17,920 nucleotides of DNA. It comes from Pseudomonadota bacterium. GTDB taxonomy: Bacteria > Pseudomonadota > Gammaproteobacteria > Burkholderiales > Burkholderiaceae. The notes under the pieces were generated by a model. It did not search any database and was not told the DNA's origin. It worked only from the letters and a program-made list of their open reading frames with translations. Where the stretch lies: assembly GCA_021778935.1 (NCBI GenBank), contig JAJYBQ010000020.1, forward strand, positions 1 through 17,920, in the 5' to 3' direction. Below are positions 8,137 to 14,626 of the stretch, one piece after another; position 1 is the stretch's first letter; the number at the start of each line of letters is the position of its first letter. The position numbers were made by a program, and so were the translations under genes.

Positions 8137-9102
8137 TCACGCGACGGCCGCGGCGCGCGCCTGCCGATCGGCGTGATAGGAACTCCGCACCAGCGGCGCG
8201 CAGGCCGCGTGCGCGAAGCCCATCGCCAGCGCTTCGCGCTCGTAACGCGCAAAGGTTTCGGGCGGCACGTAGCGCAGCACCGGCAGATGATGATTGCTGG
8301 GGGCAAGGTATTGCCCGATCGTGAGCATCTCGACGCCATGGGCGCGCAGATCGCGCAGGACCGCCAGGATTTCATCGTCGGTTTCGCCGATGCCGACCAT
8401 CAGGCCGCTCTTGGTCGGCACGTCCGGCACCTGCTCGCGGAAGCGATGCAGCAACGCCAGCGAATGCGCATAGTCGGCCCCGGGTCGGGCCTGCCGGTAC
8501 AGGCGGGGCACGGTCTCGAGGTTGTGATTCATCACGTCGGGCAGGGCCTGCCGCAGGATCTCCAGCGCGCGGTCGAGCCGTCCGCGGAAATCCGGGACGA
8601 GGACTTCGATGCGGGTGCGCGGCGATGCCGCCCGCACAGCGCGGATGCAGTCGACGAAGTGCTGGGCGCCGCCGTCGCGCAGATCGTCGCGGTCCACCGA
8701 AGTGATGACCACATAGTCGAGTTCGAGCGCGGCGATCGTCTCCGCGAGCTGCCGCGGCTCCTCCGGATCGACGGGATCGGGGCGGCCGTGGCCGACGTCG
8801 CAGAACGGGCAGCGCCGCGTGCACTTGTCGCCGAGGATCATGAACGTCGCGGTGCCGTTGCCGAAACATTCGCCGATGTTGGGGCACGTCGCCTCTTCGC
8901 AGACCGTATGCAGGCGATGCGCGCGCAGGATTTCCTTGACCCGAAGATAGCGCGCGGATTCCGCGCCGGACCCCACGCGCACGCGAATCCAATCCGGTTT
9001 GCGCAGGCGTTCGTCCGGCTGCACGATCTTGATCGGAATGCGCGCGGTCTTGTCGGCGCCCTTTTGCTTCGCCGTCGGCGACGGCGCGGAGGATGTGGTC
9101 AT
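8137..9102 (-). CDS. lipA: Lipoyl synthase (radical SAM)
   Basis: A 321-residue cytoplasmic radical-SAM enzyme that inserts two sulfur atoms into protein-bound octanoyl groups to form lipoate. Both iron-sulfur clusters are marked: the auxiliary [4Fe-4S] cluster by C68-x4-C73-x5-C79 ([12 protein letters not shown]) and the radical-SAM cluster by C94-x3-C98-x2-C101 (CTRRCPFC). The C-terminal RSSYHA (306-311) supplies the serine ligand of the auxiliary cluster. Also visible are [16 protein letters not shown] ([19 protein letters not shown]), [11 protein letters not shown] and TIGQYLAPS. The length is normal. The ATG lacks a clear Shine-Dalgarno site and lies nine bases after the lipB stop, so translation probably depends on coupling. 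The first ~25 residues are a variable Lys/Ala-rich leader common in proteobacterial LipA. Confidence 0.97.
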   Translation of the reverse strand: MTTSSAPSPTAKQKGADKTARIPIKIVQPDERLRKPDWIRVRVGSGAESARYLRVKEILRAHRLHTVCEEATCPNIGECFGNGTATFMILGDKCTRRCPFCDVGHGRPDPVDPEEPRQLAETIAALELDYVVITSVDRDDLRDGGAQHFVDCIRAVRAASPRTRIEVLVPDFRGRLDRALEILRQALPDVMNHNLETVPRLYRQARPGADYAHSLALLHRFREQVPDVPTKSGLMVGIGETDDEILAVLRDLRAHGVEMLTIGQYLAPSNHHLPVLRYVPPETFARYEREALAMGFAHAACAPLVRSSYHADRQARAAAVA

Positions 9103-9111
9103 GGCAAGAAA

Positions 9112-9912
9112 TCAGTCCGGGAAAATCTGGGCGCGCACGCATTCGAGCAGGCGCTCGCCGACCGCCAGCCGGTCGGGGCGCACGCCGAGTGTAGCCAGAT
9201 CGGTCGCCCGCAGTCCCGGATACCCGCAAGGGTCGATCCGGGAATACGGCGCGAGATCCATCGCCACGTTCAAGGCCACCCCATGATAGGCGCAGCCCCG
9301 ATGCACCTTGATGCCGAGGGCGGCGATCTTGGCACGATCGAGGAAACGGGGGTCCGGGTCCGGATTCCGCTCCGCGTCCCTGCCAGCCCGATTTGCCTCC
9401 CCGGCGGGGAAGCCCGCCGCCGGATTGCGCTGATGCGTCCCTTCTTCCGAGCAAGCGGGGCTGTGAACGTACACCCCCGGCGCACCGTCGACGCGGAATC
9501 CCGCGACACCATACGACGCGAGGGTTTCGATCACCGCTTCCTCGATCCGCCGCACCAGTTCCCGCACGAAGAAGCCGGTGCGCCGCAAGTCGACCAGGGT
9601 GTACACGACCACCTGTCCGGGGCCATGATAGGTGACCTGGCCGCCACGATCGGTCGCAATCACCGGGATCGCTCCGGGGGCATGCACGTGCTCGCCGCGC
9701 CCCGCCTGCCCCAGCGTGAATACCGGCGGGTGTTCGACCAGCCAAAGCTCATCGGGCGTGTCCGGGCCGCGCGCCTCGGTGAAGGCCCGCATCGCCTGCC
9801 AGGTTTCCCGATATTCGGTCCGCCCCAGATCCCGCAGTCGGGCCGGCGGGACCCGCGCCTCGGGCGCCTGCGGCGCAACCGCGTCATCCGTACCCCAATC
9901 CGACCGTATCAT
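9112..9912 (-). CDS. lipB: Octanoyl-[ACP]:protein N-octanoyltransferase, with an internal insertion
   Basis: A 266-residue enzyme that moves octanoate from acyl carrier protein to lipoyl domains, the step before LipA. Family marks are ELWLVEHPPVFTLGQAG (55-71), DRGGQVTYHGPGQVVVY (88-104), GAPGVYV (143-149), AKIAALGIKVHRGCAYHGVALN (194-215) and IDPCGYPGL (226-234). The catalytic Lys and Cys correspond to K202 and C229. It is longer than typical LipB (about 210-230): roughly 44 residues (150-193, Pro/Asp/Glu/Arg-rich) separate GVYV from AKIAALG, which in E. coli LipB are almost contiguous. The frame stays open and the catalytic core is intact, so it is probably active. The ATG lies eight bases after the ybeD stop with only a weak AGGG. 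The gene is in the minus-strand operon ybeD-lipB-lipA. Confidence 0.95.
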   Translation of the reverse strand: MIRSDWGTDDAVAPQAPEARVPPARLRDLGRTEYRETWQAMRAFTEARGPDTPDELWLVEHPPVFTLGQAGRGEHVHAPGAIPVIATDRGGQVTYHGPGQVVVYTLVDLRRTGFFVRELVRRIEEAVIETLASYGVAGFRVDGAPGVYVHSPACSEEGTHQRNPAAGFPAGEANRAGRDAERNPDPDPRFLDRAKIAALGIKVHRGCAYHGVALNVAMDLAPYSRIDPCGYPGLRATDLATLGVRPDRLAVGERLLECVRAQIFPD

Positions 9913-9920
9913 CGCAGGCC

Positions 9921-10199
9921 CTACAACACCACTTTGACCATCGGGTGGGCCGTCAGGGCGCGATACAGGGCATCGAGCTGTTCGCGCGACTGCGCGCGGA
10001 TGGTGACCGTGACCGAAAGGTACTTGCCGCCGCTGGATTGGCGCACCTCCACCGCGCTGCAATCCCAGTCCGGCGCATGGGCGCGCACGATCTCCACCAC
10101 CTGCGGTTCGAATTCGATGCGATTCTCGCCCATGATCTTGATGGGGAAATCCATCGGGAAATTCATGGGGCTTTTTTTGCGGGGAGGGCAGCAGTTCAT
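9921..10199 (-). CDS. ybeD: DUF493 / YbeD-family protein
   Basis: A 92-residue cytoplasmic protein of the YbeD (DUF493) family, compact alpha/beta proteins with an ACT-like fold. The core matches E. coli YbeD: FPIKIMGENR (18-27), VVEIVRAHAPDWD, SSGGKYLSVTVTI and LYRALTAHPMVKVVL at the C-terminus. The first 11 residues (NCCPPRKKSP) are unusual, and an internal ATG at 10166 is possible, but the start at 10199 overlaps the hydrolase stop as ATGA, which supports the longer form. The gene usually sits immediately before lipB, as here, and has been proposed to influence lipoate metabolism, but its biochemical role is not established. Confidence 0.88.
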   Translation of the reverse strand: MNCCPPRKKSPMNFPMDFPIKIMGENRIEFEPQVVEIVRAHAPDWDCSAVEVRQSSGGKYLSVTVTIRAQSREQLDALYRALTAHPMVKVVL

Positions 10200-10870
10200 G
10201 GTCCGTCAGGGAGAGAGGGCAGCGATGACGCATCCGCGCCCAGCAGGTTCTGCATCACCAGGCGCTTGAGCACGGTCAGACGTCGATGGAAAAAATGATC
10301 CGCGCCGGGGATCACGACCACCGGAACCTCCGACTCGCCGGCCCAGCGGAACACGTCCTGCAACGGGATCGTTTCGTCCCGCTCCCCATGGATAACCAGG
10401 GCACCGGGATCGACCTTGGGCACGTCCCACTTGCCCGCCGCCGTGCCGATCAGCGCAAGCGCCTGCGGAGGATGCCCGCGGCGCGTAAGTTCCTCCGCCG
10501 CACGCGCCGCCACGAAGCTGCCGAACGAAAACCCGGCCAATGCCACTTGCGGTGGCGCGCGAAAGAGGCCGGCGTAGTCCGTCAGGCGCGGAACGGCATC
10601 AATGAGAAAAAGGAAATCGTCCGCTTCCCCCCGTCCTTCGTCATGCATGCCCTCGCTCGCGCCGACGCCCCGGAAGTTCGGCCGCACCGCGATCCACCCC
10701 AGGGCCAGAAACGCCCGCGCCAACGTGAATGCCACCTTGTTGTCGAGCGTGCCGCCGTACAACGGATGGGGGTGGCCGACGAACACGAATCCGCGCGGCG
10801 CGACGCCAGCGGGGTTTTCGATGACAAGCTCAATCTTTCCCGCCGGGCCATCGAGCAACCGGCGCTCCAT
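10196..10870 (-). CDS. Alpha/beta hydrolase
   Basis: A 224-residue cytoplasmic alpha/beta-hydrolase of the group annotated as predicted hydrolases (COG2945-like). An oxyanion-hole region GHPHPLYGGTLDNKV (32-46) precedes RPNFRGVGASEG (63-74). The nucleophile elbow GFSFGS (113-118) puts the catalytic Ser at 115; the acid is D165 in HGERDETIP, and the histidine is H192 in GADHFFHRR, so the triad is complete. No signal peptide is present. The start is the ATG with GAGG six bases upstream, eight bases after the ferredoxin stop; a start at 11026 would overlap most of the ferredoxin gene. The 3' end overlaps ybeD by four bases. The natural substrate is unknown, although its fixed place before the lipoate genes suggests a thioester or ester substrate. 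Confidence 0.9.
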   Translation of the reverse strand: MERRLLDGPAGKIELVIENPAGVAPRGFVFVGHPHPLYGGTLDNKVAFTLARAFLALGWIAVRPNFRGVGASEGMHDEGRGEADDFLFLIDAVPRLTDYAGLFRAPPQVALAGFSFGSFVAARAAEELTRRGHPPQALALIGTAAGKWDVPKVDPGALVIHGERDETIPLQDVFRWAGESEVPVVVIPGADHFFHRRLTVLKRLVMQNLLGADASSLPSLPDGP

Positions 10871-10878
10871 TGCCGGCC

Positions 10879-11190
10879 TCACGGTAGTCGCAGGCGCTCC
10901 ACGATCCGGCCACCGATCAGGTGCTCCTTGATGATCTCGTCGATGTCCCGTTCGTCGACATAGGTGTACCAGACCTCGTCCGGGTAGACCACCAGGCAGG
11001 GACCCTCGTCGCAGCGGTCCAGGCAACCGGCCTTATTGATGCGGACCTTGCCGCACCCATCGAGGCCCAGTTTCCTGCAACGCAGCTTGGCATACGCCTG
11101 CAGTTCCTCGCTGCGATGGTTCGCGCAGCAATTGTCCGGGGGTTCCCGGCGATTGGTGCAGAAAAAGACGTGTTTGCGAAAGAAGCCCAT
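10879..11190 (-). CDS. Thioredoxin-like [2Fe-2S] ferredoxin
   Basis: A 103-residue soluble ferredoxin of the thioredoxin-fold [2Fe-2S] type (Aquifex Fd4 / NuoE-like). The first strand reads KHVFFCTNRR, giving C11; C21 or C22 in PDNCC, and C56 and C60 in KAGCLDRCDEGP, are the likely ligands. The sequence VNKAGCLDRC-like pattern followed by GPCLVVYPDEVWYTYV is characteristic. Additional cysteines at 38, 46 and 65 are common in this group. The acidic C-terminal helix DERDIDEIIKEHLIGG fits the family. It leads the six-gene minus operon. The start lies only 21 bases from the proposed birA start on the other strand. It may donate electrons to LipA or serve Fe-S assembly; that is inference from context. 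Confidence 0.92.
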   Translation of the reverse strand: MGFFRKHVFFCTNRREPPDNCCANHRSEELQAYAKLRCRKLGLDGCGKVRINKAGCLDRCDEGPCLVVYPDEVWYTYVDERDIDEIIKEHLIGGRIVERLRLP

Positions 11191-11211
11191 TGGCGCTACT
11201 GTCCTCGGATC

Positions 11212-11883
11212 ATGTCGACGGAATTATCCGCAGAATTATCCGCCAACAGGACGATCCTGTCCGGTTTTGCAGAGCCGCCCTCGGCAGCAGCCATTGTGCG
11301 GCACCTGCGGGCGGTAGATCTGCAGGTCGAGGCGGTCGCGACGACCGCCTCGACCAATGCCGACTTGATGGCGCGCGCCCGCGAGCGCGCGTTCCGGAGC
11401 CCGGTACTGCGCGTGGCCGGCACGCAGACCGGCGGGCGGGGCCGTCTCGGGCGCCGCTGGATCGACGGCGGCGCGTCCCTGTTGTTTTCCCTGGGTCTGC
11501 CATGGCGCAAGGACCCGGCGGGCACCCCCGAGGTCACGCTGGCCTGCGGCATCGCGGCGGCCGAAGCGCTGCACGCGCAGGGCGTCCGGGTCGGCCTCAA
11601 GTGGCCCAACGACCTGCTGCTCGACGGGCGCAAACTGGCGGGCATCCTCTGCGAAATGGCGGAAGATCCCGCGGGTGGACGCAGCCTGATCATCGGCATG
11701 GGCGTGAACCTGATTCTTCCGGCCGGCCTGCGCGACGGAATCGGTCAGCCGGCTGCGGAGCTTGCCGAACGCATCCCGCCGGACCAGCTGCTTGCCGAGC
11801 GCGCGCGGTGGCTGGCCCGGTTCGCCGACGCGATGCTGGCGGCGGCGCGCAAGTTCGAGCGCGCCGGCGAGGATCCATCTTGA
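11212..11883 (+). CDS. birA: Biotin--[acetyl-CoA-carboxylase] ligase, catalytic domain only
   Basis: A 223-residue cytoplasmic enzyme that makes biotinyl-AMP and transfers biotin to carrier proteins such as AccB. The catalytic domain is clear: ATTASTNADLM (43-53), AGTQTGGRGRLGRRW (69-83, the adenylate-binding loop), GLKWPNDLLLDGRKLAGIL (128-146) and IIGMGVNL (160-167). There is no N-terminal helix-turn-helix, so it should not act as the bio repressor. The C-terminal beta-barrel domain also appears to be missing: the protein ends at AARKFERAGEDPS, where other BirA proteins continue for about 50 residues. The ATG has no good ribosome site, and residues 1-28 are not conserved; a GTG at 11296 (residue 29) is an alternative start that would leave a proper divergent promoter gap. 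The stop overlaps the coaX TTG. Confidence 0.88.
   Translation: MSTELSAELSANRTILSGFAEPPSAAAIVRHLRAVDLQVEAVATTASTNADLMARARERAFRSPVLRVAGTQTGGRGRLGRRWIDGGASLLFSLGLPWRKDPAGTPEVTLACGIAAAEALHAQGVRVGLKWPNDLLLDGRKLAGILCEMAEDPAGGRSLIIGMGVNLILPAGLRDGIGQPAAELAERIPPDQLLAERARWLARFADAMLAAARKFERAGEDPS
11221..11243. repeat. 11-base tandem direct repeat at the birA 5' end
   Basis: GAATTATCCGC occurs twice, at 11221-11231 and 11233-11243, with a one-base spacer (12-base period). If birA starts at 11212, the copies encode the duplicated peptide ELSAELSA. Each copy also presents GATAAT on the minus strand, so the repeat doubles a possible -10 element for the divergent ferredoxin operon. Confidence 0.75.
11235..11263 (-). 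promoter_or_regulatory. Candidate promoter for the ferredoxin-to-cyoE operon
   Basis: On the minus strand, CGGACA (plus 11258-11263) lies 17 bases before GATAAT (plus 11235-11240). This is a fair sigma-70-type pair, with four of six -35 and five of six -10 bases matching consensus. It is located 45-73 bases upstream of the ferredoxin ATG, inside the proposed 5' end of birA. Its spacer is filled by the inverted repeat at 11246-11260, a natural position for a repressor site. Confidence 0.4.
11246..11260. promoter_or_regulatory. Inverted repeat ACAGGA-CGA-TCCTGT, possible operator
   Basis: Six-base arms at 11246-11251 and 11255-11260 are perfect reverse complements around a three-base centre. 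The site lies between the candidate -35 and -10 of the leftward ferredoxin promoter and three bases after the tandem repeat. I cannot assign it to a known regulator family. Confidence 0.35.
11869..11882 (+). promoter_or_regulatory. Ribosome-binding site deciding the TTG start of coaX
   Basis: GAGGA at 11869-11873 precedes TTG at 11880-11882 by six bases. No ATG or GTG lies nearby in frame, and the codons after TTG encode the conserved CoaX N-terminus (KTLLLDAGNT). The site lies within the last codons of birA, so the two genes are probably translated in series. Confidence 0.7.
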
Positions 11884-12725
11884 AGACCCTGCTCCTCGAC
11901 GCCGGCAACACGGCGGTGAAGTGGCGCATCGTCACCCCGGACGGACCGTGGTCGGATGCGGATCCCCGCGGAACGATCCCCGTCGACACGCCGCACCTCG
12001 CCGAGGAACTCCGCGATGCCTGCCACGCCGCCGGGGGTTCGCTGTCGGATGCCGCCGGCTGCTGCGTGGCGCCGCAATCCGTGCAGGACGCAATCGATCG
12101 GGCGACGATCGCCGCACTGGGACGGCCGGTGCGATGGTTTGCGGCGGCGGCGCGCTTCGAATCCCCCGGCATTTCCCTGCGTAACGGCTACCGCGACCCG
12201 GCGCAACTCGGCGCAGACCGCTGGCACGCACTGATCGGGGCCCGCGCCGTCCGCCCGCGAGGCACGCTGCTGGTGGTCAGCGCCGGCACCGCCACCACCG
12301 CCGATACGCTGACGGACGGTGGCCGATTCGTCGGCGGCGTGATCGTGCCGGGGATCCGCCTCATGCACGACAGCCTTGCCCGCGGCACGGCGCGCCTGCC
12401 TCGCGCCGACGGGACATATCGCCCCCATCCTGACAACACGGGCGACGCGATGCAGACCGGCATCATCGACGCGCAGATCGGATTGATCGAACAGCGGATC
12501 GGCTGCATCCGGGCAGACCAGGCCGCAGCCTCCACGCACGCCGACGCTGCCGACGACCGGGCGATCCACGTCCTGCTATGCGGCGGCAATGCGGAACTGC
12601 TGTATAAGGCGTGGACGGATGCGCGGGCATGCGATCCCGGGGCGAGCGCAGTGACGCGGTCGGTGGAGCCGGACCTGGTGCTGCGAGGCCTCCGGCTCCG
12701 ATCGACCTGCGAGCCGCCGGGCTGA
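11880..12725 (+). CDS. coaX: Type III pantothenate kinase
   Basis: A 281-residue cytoplasmic kinase of the ASKHA superfamily catalysing ATP-dependent phosphorylation of pantothenate, the first committed step to CoA. The N-terminal phosphate motif is LLLDAGNTAVKW (4-15) with D7; the central motif is YRDPAQLGADRWHALIGA (104-121); and the second phosphate region is VVSAGTATTADTL (132-144) followed by FVGGVIVPGIRLM (150-162). TGDAMQTGIIDAQIG (187-201) and LLCGGNAELL near the C-terminus complete the fold. It starts at TTG, overlapping the birA stop as TTGA, with GAGGA six bases upstream. In several betaproteobacteria the BirA and CoaX domains are one fused protein; here they are separate but translationally adjacent. 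The length is a little above the usual ~250. Confidence 0.94.
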   Translation: MKTLLLDAGNTAVKWRIVTPDGPWSDADPRGTIPVDTPHLAEELRDACHAAGGSLSDAAGCCVAPQSVQDAIDRATIAALGRPVRWFAAAARFESPGISLRNGYRDPAQLGADRWHALIGARAVRPRGTLLVVSAGTATTADTLTDGGRFVGGVIVPGIRLMHDSLARGTARLPRADGTYRPHPDNTGDAMQTGIIDAQIGLIEQRIGCIRADQAAASTHADAADDRAIHVLLCGGNAELLYKAWTDARACDPGASAVTRSVEPDLVLRGLRLRSTCEPPG

Positions 12726-12795
12726 CGAAACACCGACACGGGATCAGCCCACGCAGCAGCCTGCTCAACGTTTTCCGGATCTTCCGAGGCCCATT

Positions 12796-13107
12796 GTGAA
12801 AGTGCTCGTCGTTTTCCTTCTGGTCGCCAATATCGTGGCGGCAGCCTGGATTTCGCAGCGGACACCGAACGACATCCTGCGCGAACCCGGGCGGATGAAT
12901 GCCCAGCTCGCCGCCGACAAGTTCCGCCTGCTCACCGACGCCGATCTCGTCCGCCTGCAAAAGGCGGGGGCGAAAGCGCAGGCGGCGGCACCGGTGCAAA
13001 CCGCGGCGCCTGGCGCCTCCCCGGCCAGCCCTGCTGCCGCTGCGCCGGTACCGGTCGCACCGCTGCCGCCGCCGGATGCGGCGTCCAACGGCGGATCGGG
13101 CCGATGA
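12796..13107 (+). CDS. Small membrane-anchored protein, SPOR-type N-terminus without SPOR domain
   Basis: A 103-residue protein with one membrane helix (residues 3-19, VLVVFLLVANIVAAAWI) near the N-terminus, a juxtamembrane segment REPGRMNAQLAADKFRLLTDADL (29-51), then an Ala/Pro-rich low-complexity tail (60-100). Genes after coaX in betaproteobacteria often encode a SPOR-domain protein with the same start: an N-terminal helix, an E-P-x-R...Q...R-L-L stretch, an Ala/Pro linker, then a ~75-residue SPOR domain. Here the gene stops in the linker and overlaps cobA by four bases (ATGA), so the SPOR domain appears to be absent. GTG is the start, with GAGG six bases upstream; TTG at 12795 is out of frame. 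Function unknown; a remnant or minimal form of the cell-envelope protein is the best guess. Confidence 0.7.
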   Translation: MKVLVVFLLVANIVAAAWISQRTPNDILREPGRMNAQLAADKFRLLTDADLVRLQKAGAKAQAAAPVQTAAPGASPASPAAAAPVPVAPLPPPDAASNGGSGR

Positions 13108-13880
13108 CCGGCAATCGCGGGCCGGGCAAGGTACACCTCGTCGGCACCGGCCCGGGCGCGCCGGATCTGCTCACCGTGCGCGCGGCAAGACTGCTGCGGG
13201 AAGCGGACGTCGCACTCTACGACAACCTCGTTTCGCAGGAAATCCTGGCGCTCCTGCCGGAGGCCGTACGCAAGATCCATGTCGGCAAACGCCGCAGCCG
13301 GCACACGCTGCTGCAGGAAGATATCAACCGCCTGATGATCGAACTGGCCCGCGAGGGCGCCCGCGTGCTGCGCCTGAAAGGCGGCGACCCTTTCGTGTTC
13401 GGGCGCGGCGGGGAAGAGGCCGAAGCGCTTGCCGCCGCGGGCGTCGCGTTCGAAGTGGTGCCGGGCATCACCGCGGCGGTCGGAGTGGCGGCGAGCGCAT
13501 GCATTCCCCTCACCCACCGAGGGCTGGCGCAATCGTGCACGTTCGTCACCGGGAATCTGCAGAACGGCACGACGGATCTCGACTGGCCGCTGCTCGCGCG
13601 CGCACGGCAGACCGTCGCGGTGTACATGGGCCTCATGGGACTGCCGGTGCTGTGCGCGAAGCTGATCGAGCACGGTCGCAGCCCGGATACCCCGGCGGTC
13701 ATCGTGCAACAGGGCACCACGCCGCTGGAACGCACAGTGGGCGGCACGCTGGCCACGCTGCCGGCGATGGCGGAAGCGGCCGGCCTCCGTGCGCCGACCT
13801 TGATCCTCATCGGGGAGGTGGTGGCGCTGCGGGACGCGCTGTCTCCGGATGCGGGCGGACATGCTGCCGCGGTGTCGTAG
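13104..13880 (+). CDS. cobA: Uroporphyrinogen-III C-methyltransferase
   Basis: A 258-residue single-domain SUMT that methylates uroporphyrinogen III twice with S-adenosylmethionine to precorrin-2, the branch to siroheme and cobalamin. Marks are VGTGPGAPDLLT (13-24), YDNLVS (39-44), VGKR (60-63), VLRLKGGDPFVFGRGGEEAE (88-107), VVPGITAAVGVAA (118-130), SCTFVTGN and VYMGLMGL. It is not fused to the CysG dehydrogenase/chelatase half, so those steps must be encoded elsewhere. Its ATG overlaps the preceding stop as ATGA. The 3' end overlaps the next gene by 20-32 bases. No sulfite- or nitrite-reductase gene is in the window, so the destination of precorrin-2 cannot be told from context. Confidence 0.96.
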   Translation: MTGNRGPGKVHLVGTGPGAPDLLTVRAARLLREADVALYDNLVSQEILALLPEAVRKIHVGKRRSRHTLLQEDINRLMIELAREGARVLRLKGGDPFVFGRGGEEAEALAAAGVAFEVVPGITAAVGVAASACIPLTHRGLAQSCTFVTGNLQNGTTDLDWPLLARARQTVAVYMGLMGLPVLCAKLIEHGRSPDTPAVIVQQGTTPLERTVGGTLATLPAMAEAAGLRAPTLILIGEVVALRDALSPDAGGHAAAVS

Positions 13881-14622
13881 CGCCATCGGCGCCGGACTGT
13901 CCGCGCTCGCCCTCGTCGGGCCGCTGCTGTGCGGCGGCTGCGCGATGCACCCGGAAGGCCCCGCCGACCTCGCCATCTGGCGAATCGTCGATCACGGCTG
14001 CAACGGTACCGGCCCGCGCGCCGCCAACGCGGCCTTGCAATGCGAAGACCGGCGGGGATATGCCGTGCTCAAGGATCGTTGCGGCGCGACGCATTTCTTG
14101 TTGATCCCGACCGCGCGGCGCGTGGGCGTGGAGGCGAACGCGCTGCAGTCGCCTGGCGAACCGGATTACTTCGCATGGGCATGGCGGGAACGCACCCACA
14201 CCCTGCGGGCGGCGCGCACCCGTCCCGATGCTGCGGTTTCCGACGACGATATCGGCCTGGCGGTGAACTCGCGCTATGCCCGATCCCAGGAACAACTGCA
14301 CATCCATATCGATCTGCTCGCCCCGGGGTTGCGTCCCCTCCTGCACGCACTGCCCGCGCCCCTGCCTGCGGGAGCGGCAATCGAATGGCATGGTCATCGC
14401 TATCGGGTCGACCAGGTCACCGATCTCGCGCAAAGCCCGTTTCGGATCGCGTCGCGGGATTGGGGCGCGCGCACGCGCGACCAACGTGCCCGCCTGACCA
14501 TTGCGGTGGTGCATGATGGGAACCGCGGGTTTTTCATTCTGAGCGACGAGGCCGGCTGGTGGCCTCTTGATCGGGGTCACGCGGAAGAGTTGCTTGCGCC
14601 GCGCAAATGTCTGCAAGGATGA
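13849..14622 (+). CDS. cdh: CDP-diacylglycerol diphosphatase
   Basis: A 257-residue membrane-anchored hydrolase that splits CDP-diacylglycerol to CMP and phosphatidate, a branch of phospholipid metabolism. An N-terminal hydrophobic segment (residues 12-30, ending LCGGC) anchors or exports it; the sequence before C31 is not a canonical lipobox. The HIT-like core matches E. coli Cdh: [11 protein letters not shown] (41-51), [19 protein letters not shown] (70-88), [34 protein letters not shown] (137-157) with H151 and H153 as the active histidines, and WHGHRY. The start is either ATG 13849 or ATG 13861, both inside cobA; the second has a purine-rich GGGCGGAC upstream and may be the true one. The stop is four bases before queC, so both belong to the same transcript. 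Confidence 0.9.
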   Translation: MRADMLPRCRSAIGAGLSALALVGPLLCGGCAMHPEGPADLAIWRIVDHGCNGTGPRAANAALQCEDRRGYAVLKDRCGATHFLLIPTARRVGVEANALQSPGEPDYFAWAWRERTHTLRAARTRPDAAVSDDDIGLAVNSRYARSQEQLHIHIDLLAPGLRPLLHALPAPLPAGAAIEWHGHRYRVDQVTDLAQSPFRIASRDWGARTRDQRARLTIAVVHDGNRGFFILSDEAGWWPLDRGHAEELLAPRKCLQG

Positions 14623-14626
14623 AACG

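Noticed and set aside
8173..10269. 698-codon plus-strand open frame spanning lipA, lipB and ybeD
   Set aside because: Covers three genes with intact conserved motifs on the minus strand and shows no domain of its own.
12765..13976. Minus-strand open frame opposite the small anchor and cobA, and a shifted plus frame at 12899-14104
   Set aside because: Both are low-complexity shadows; cobA motifs are uninterrupted in the real frame.
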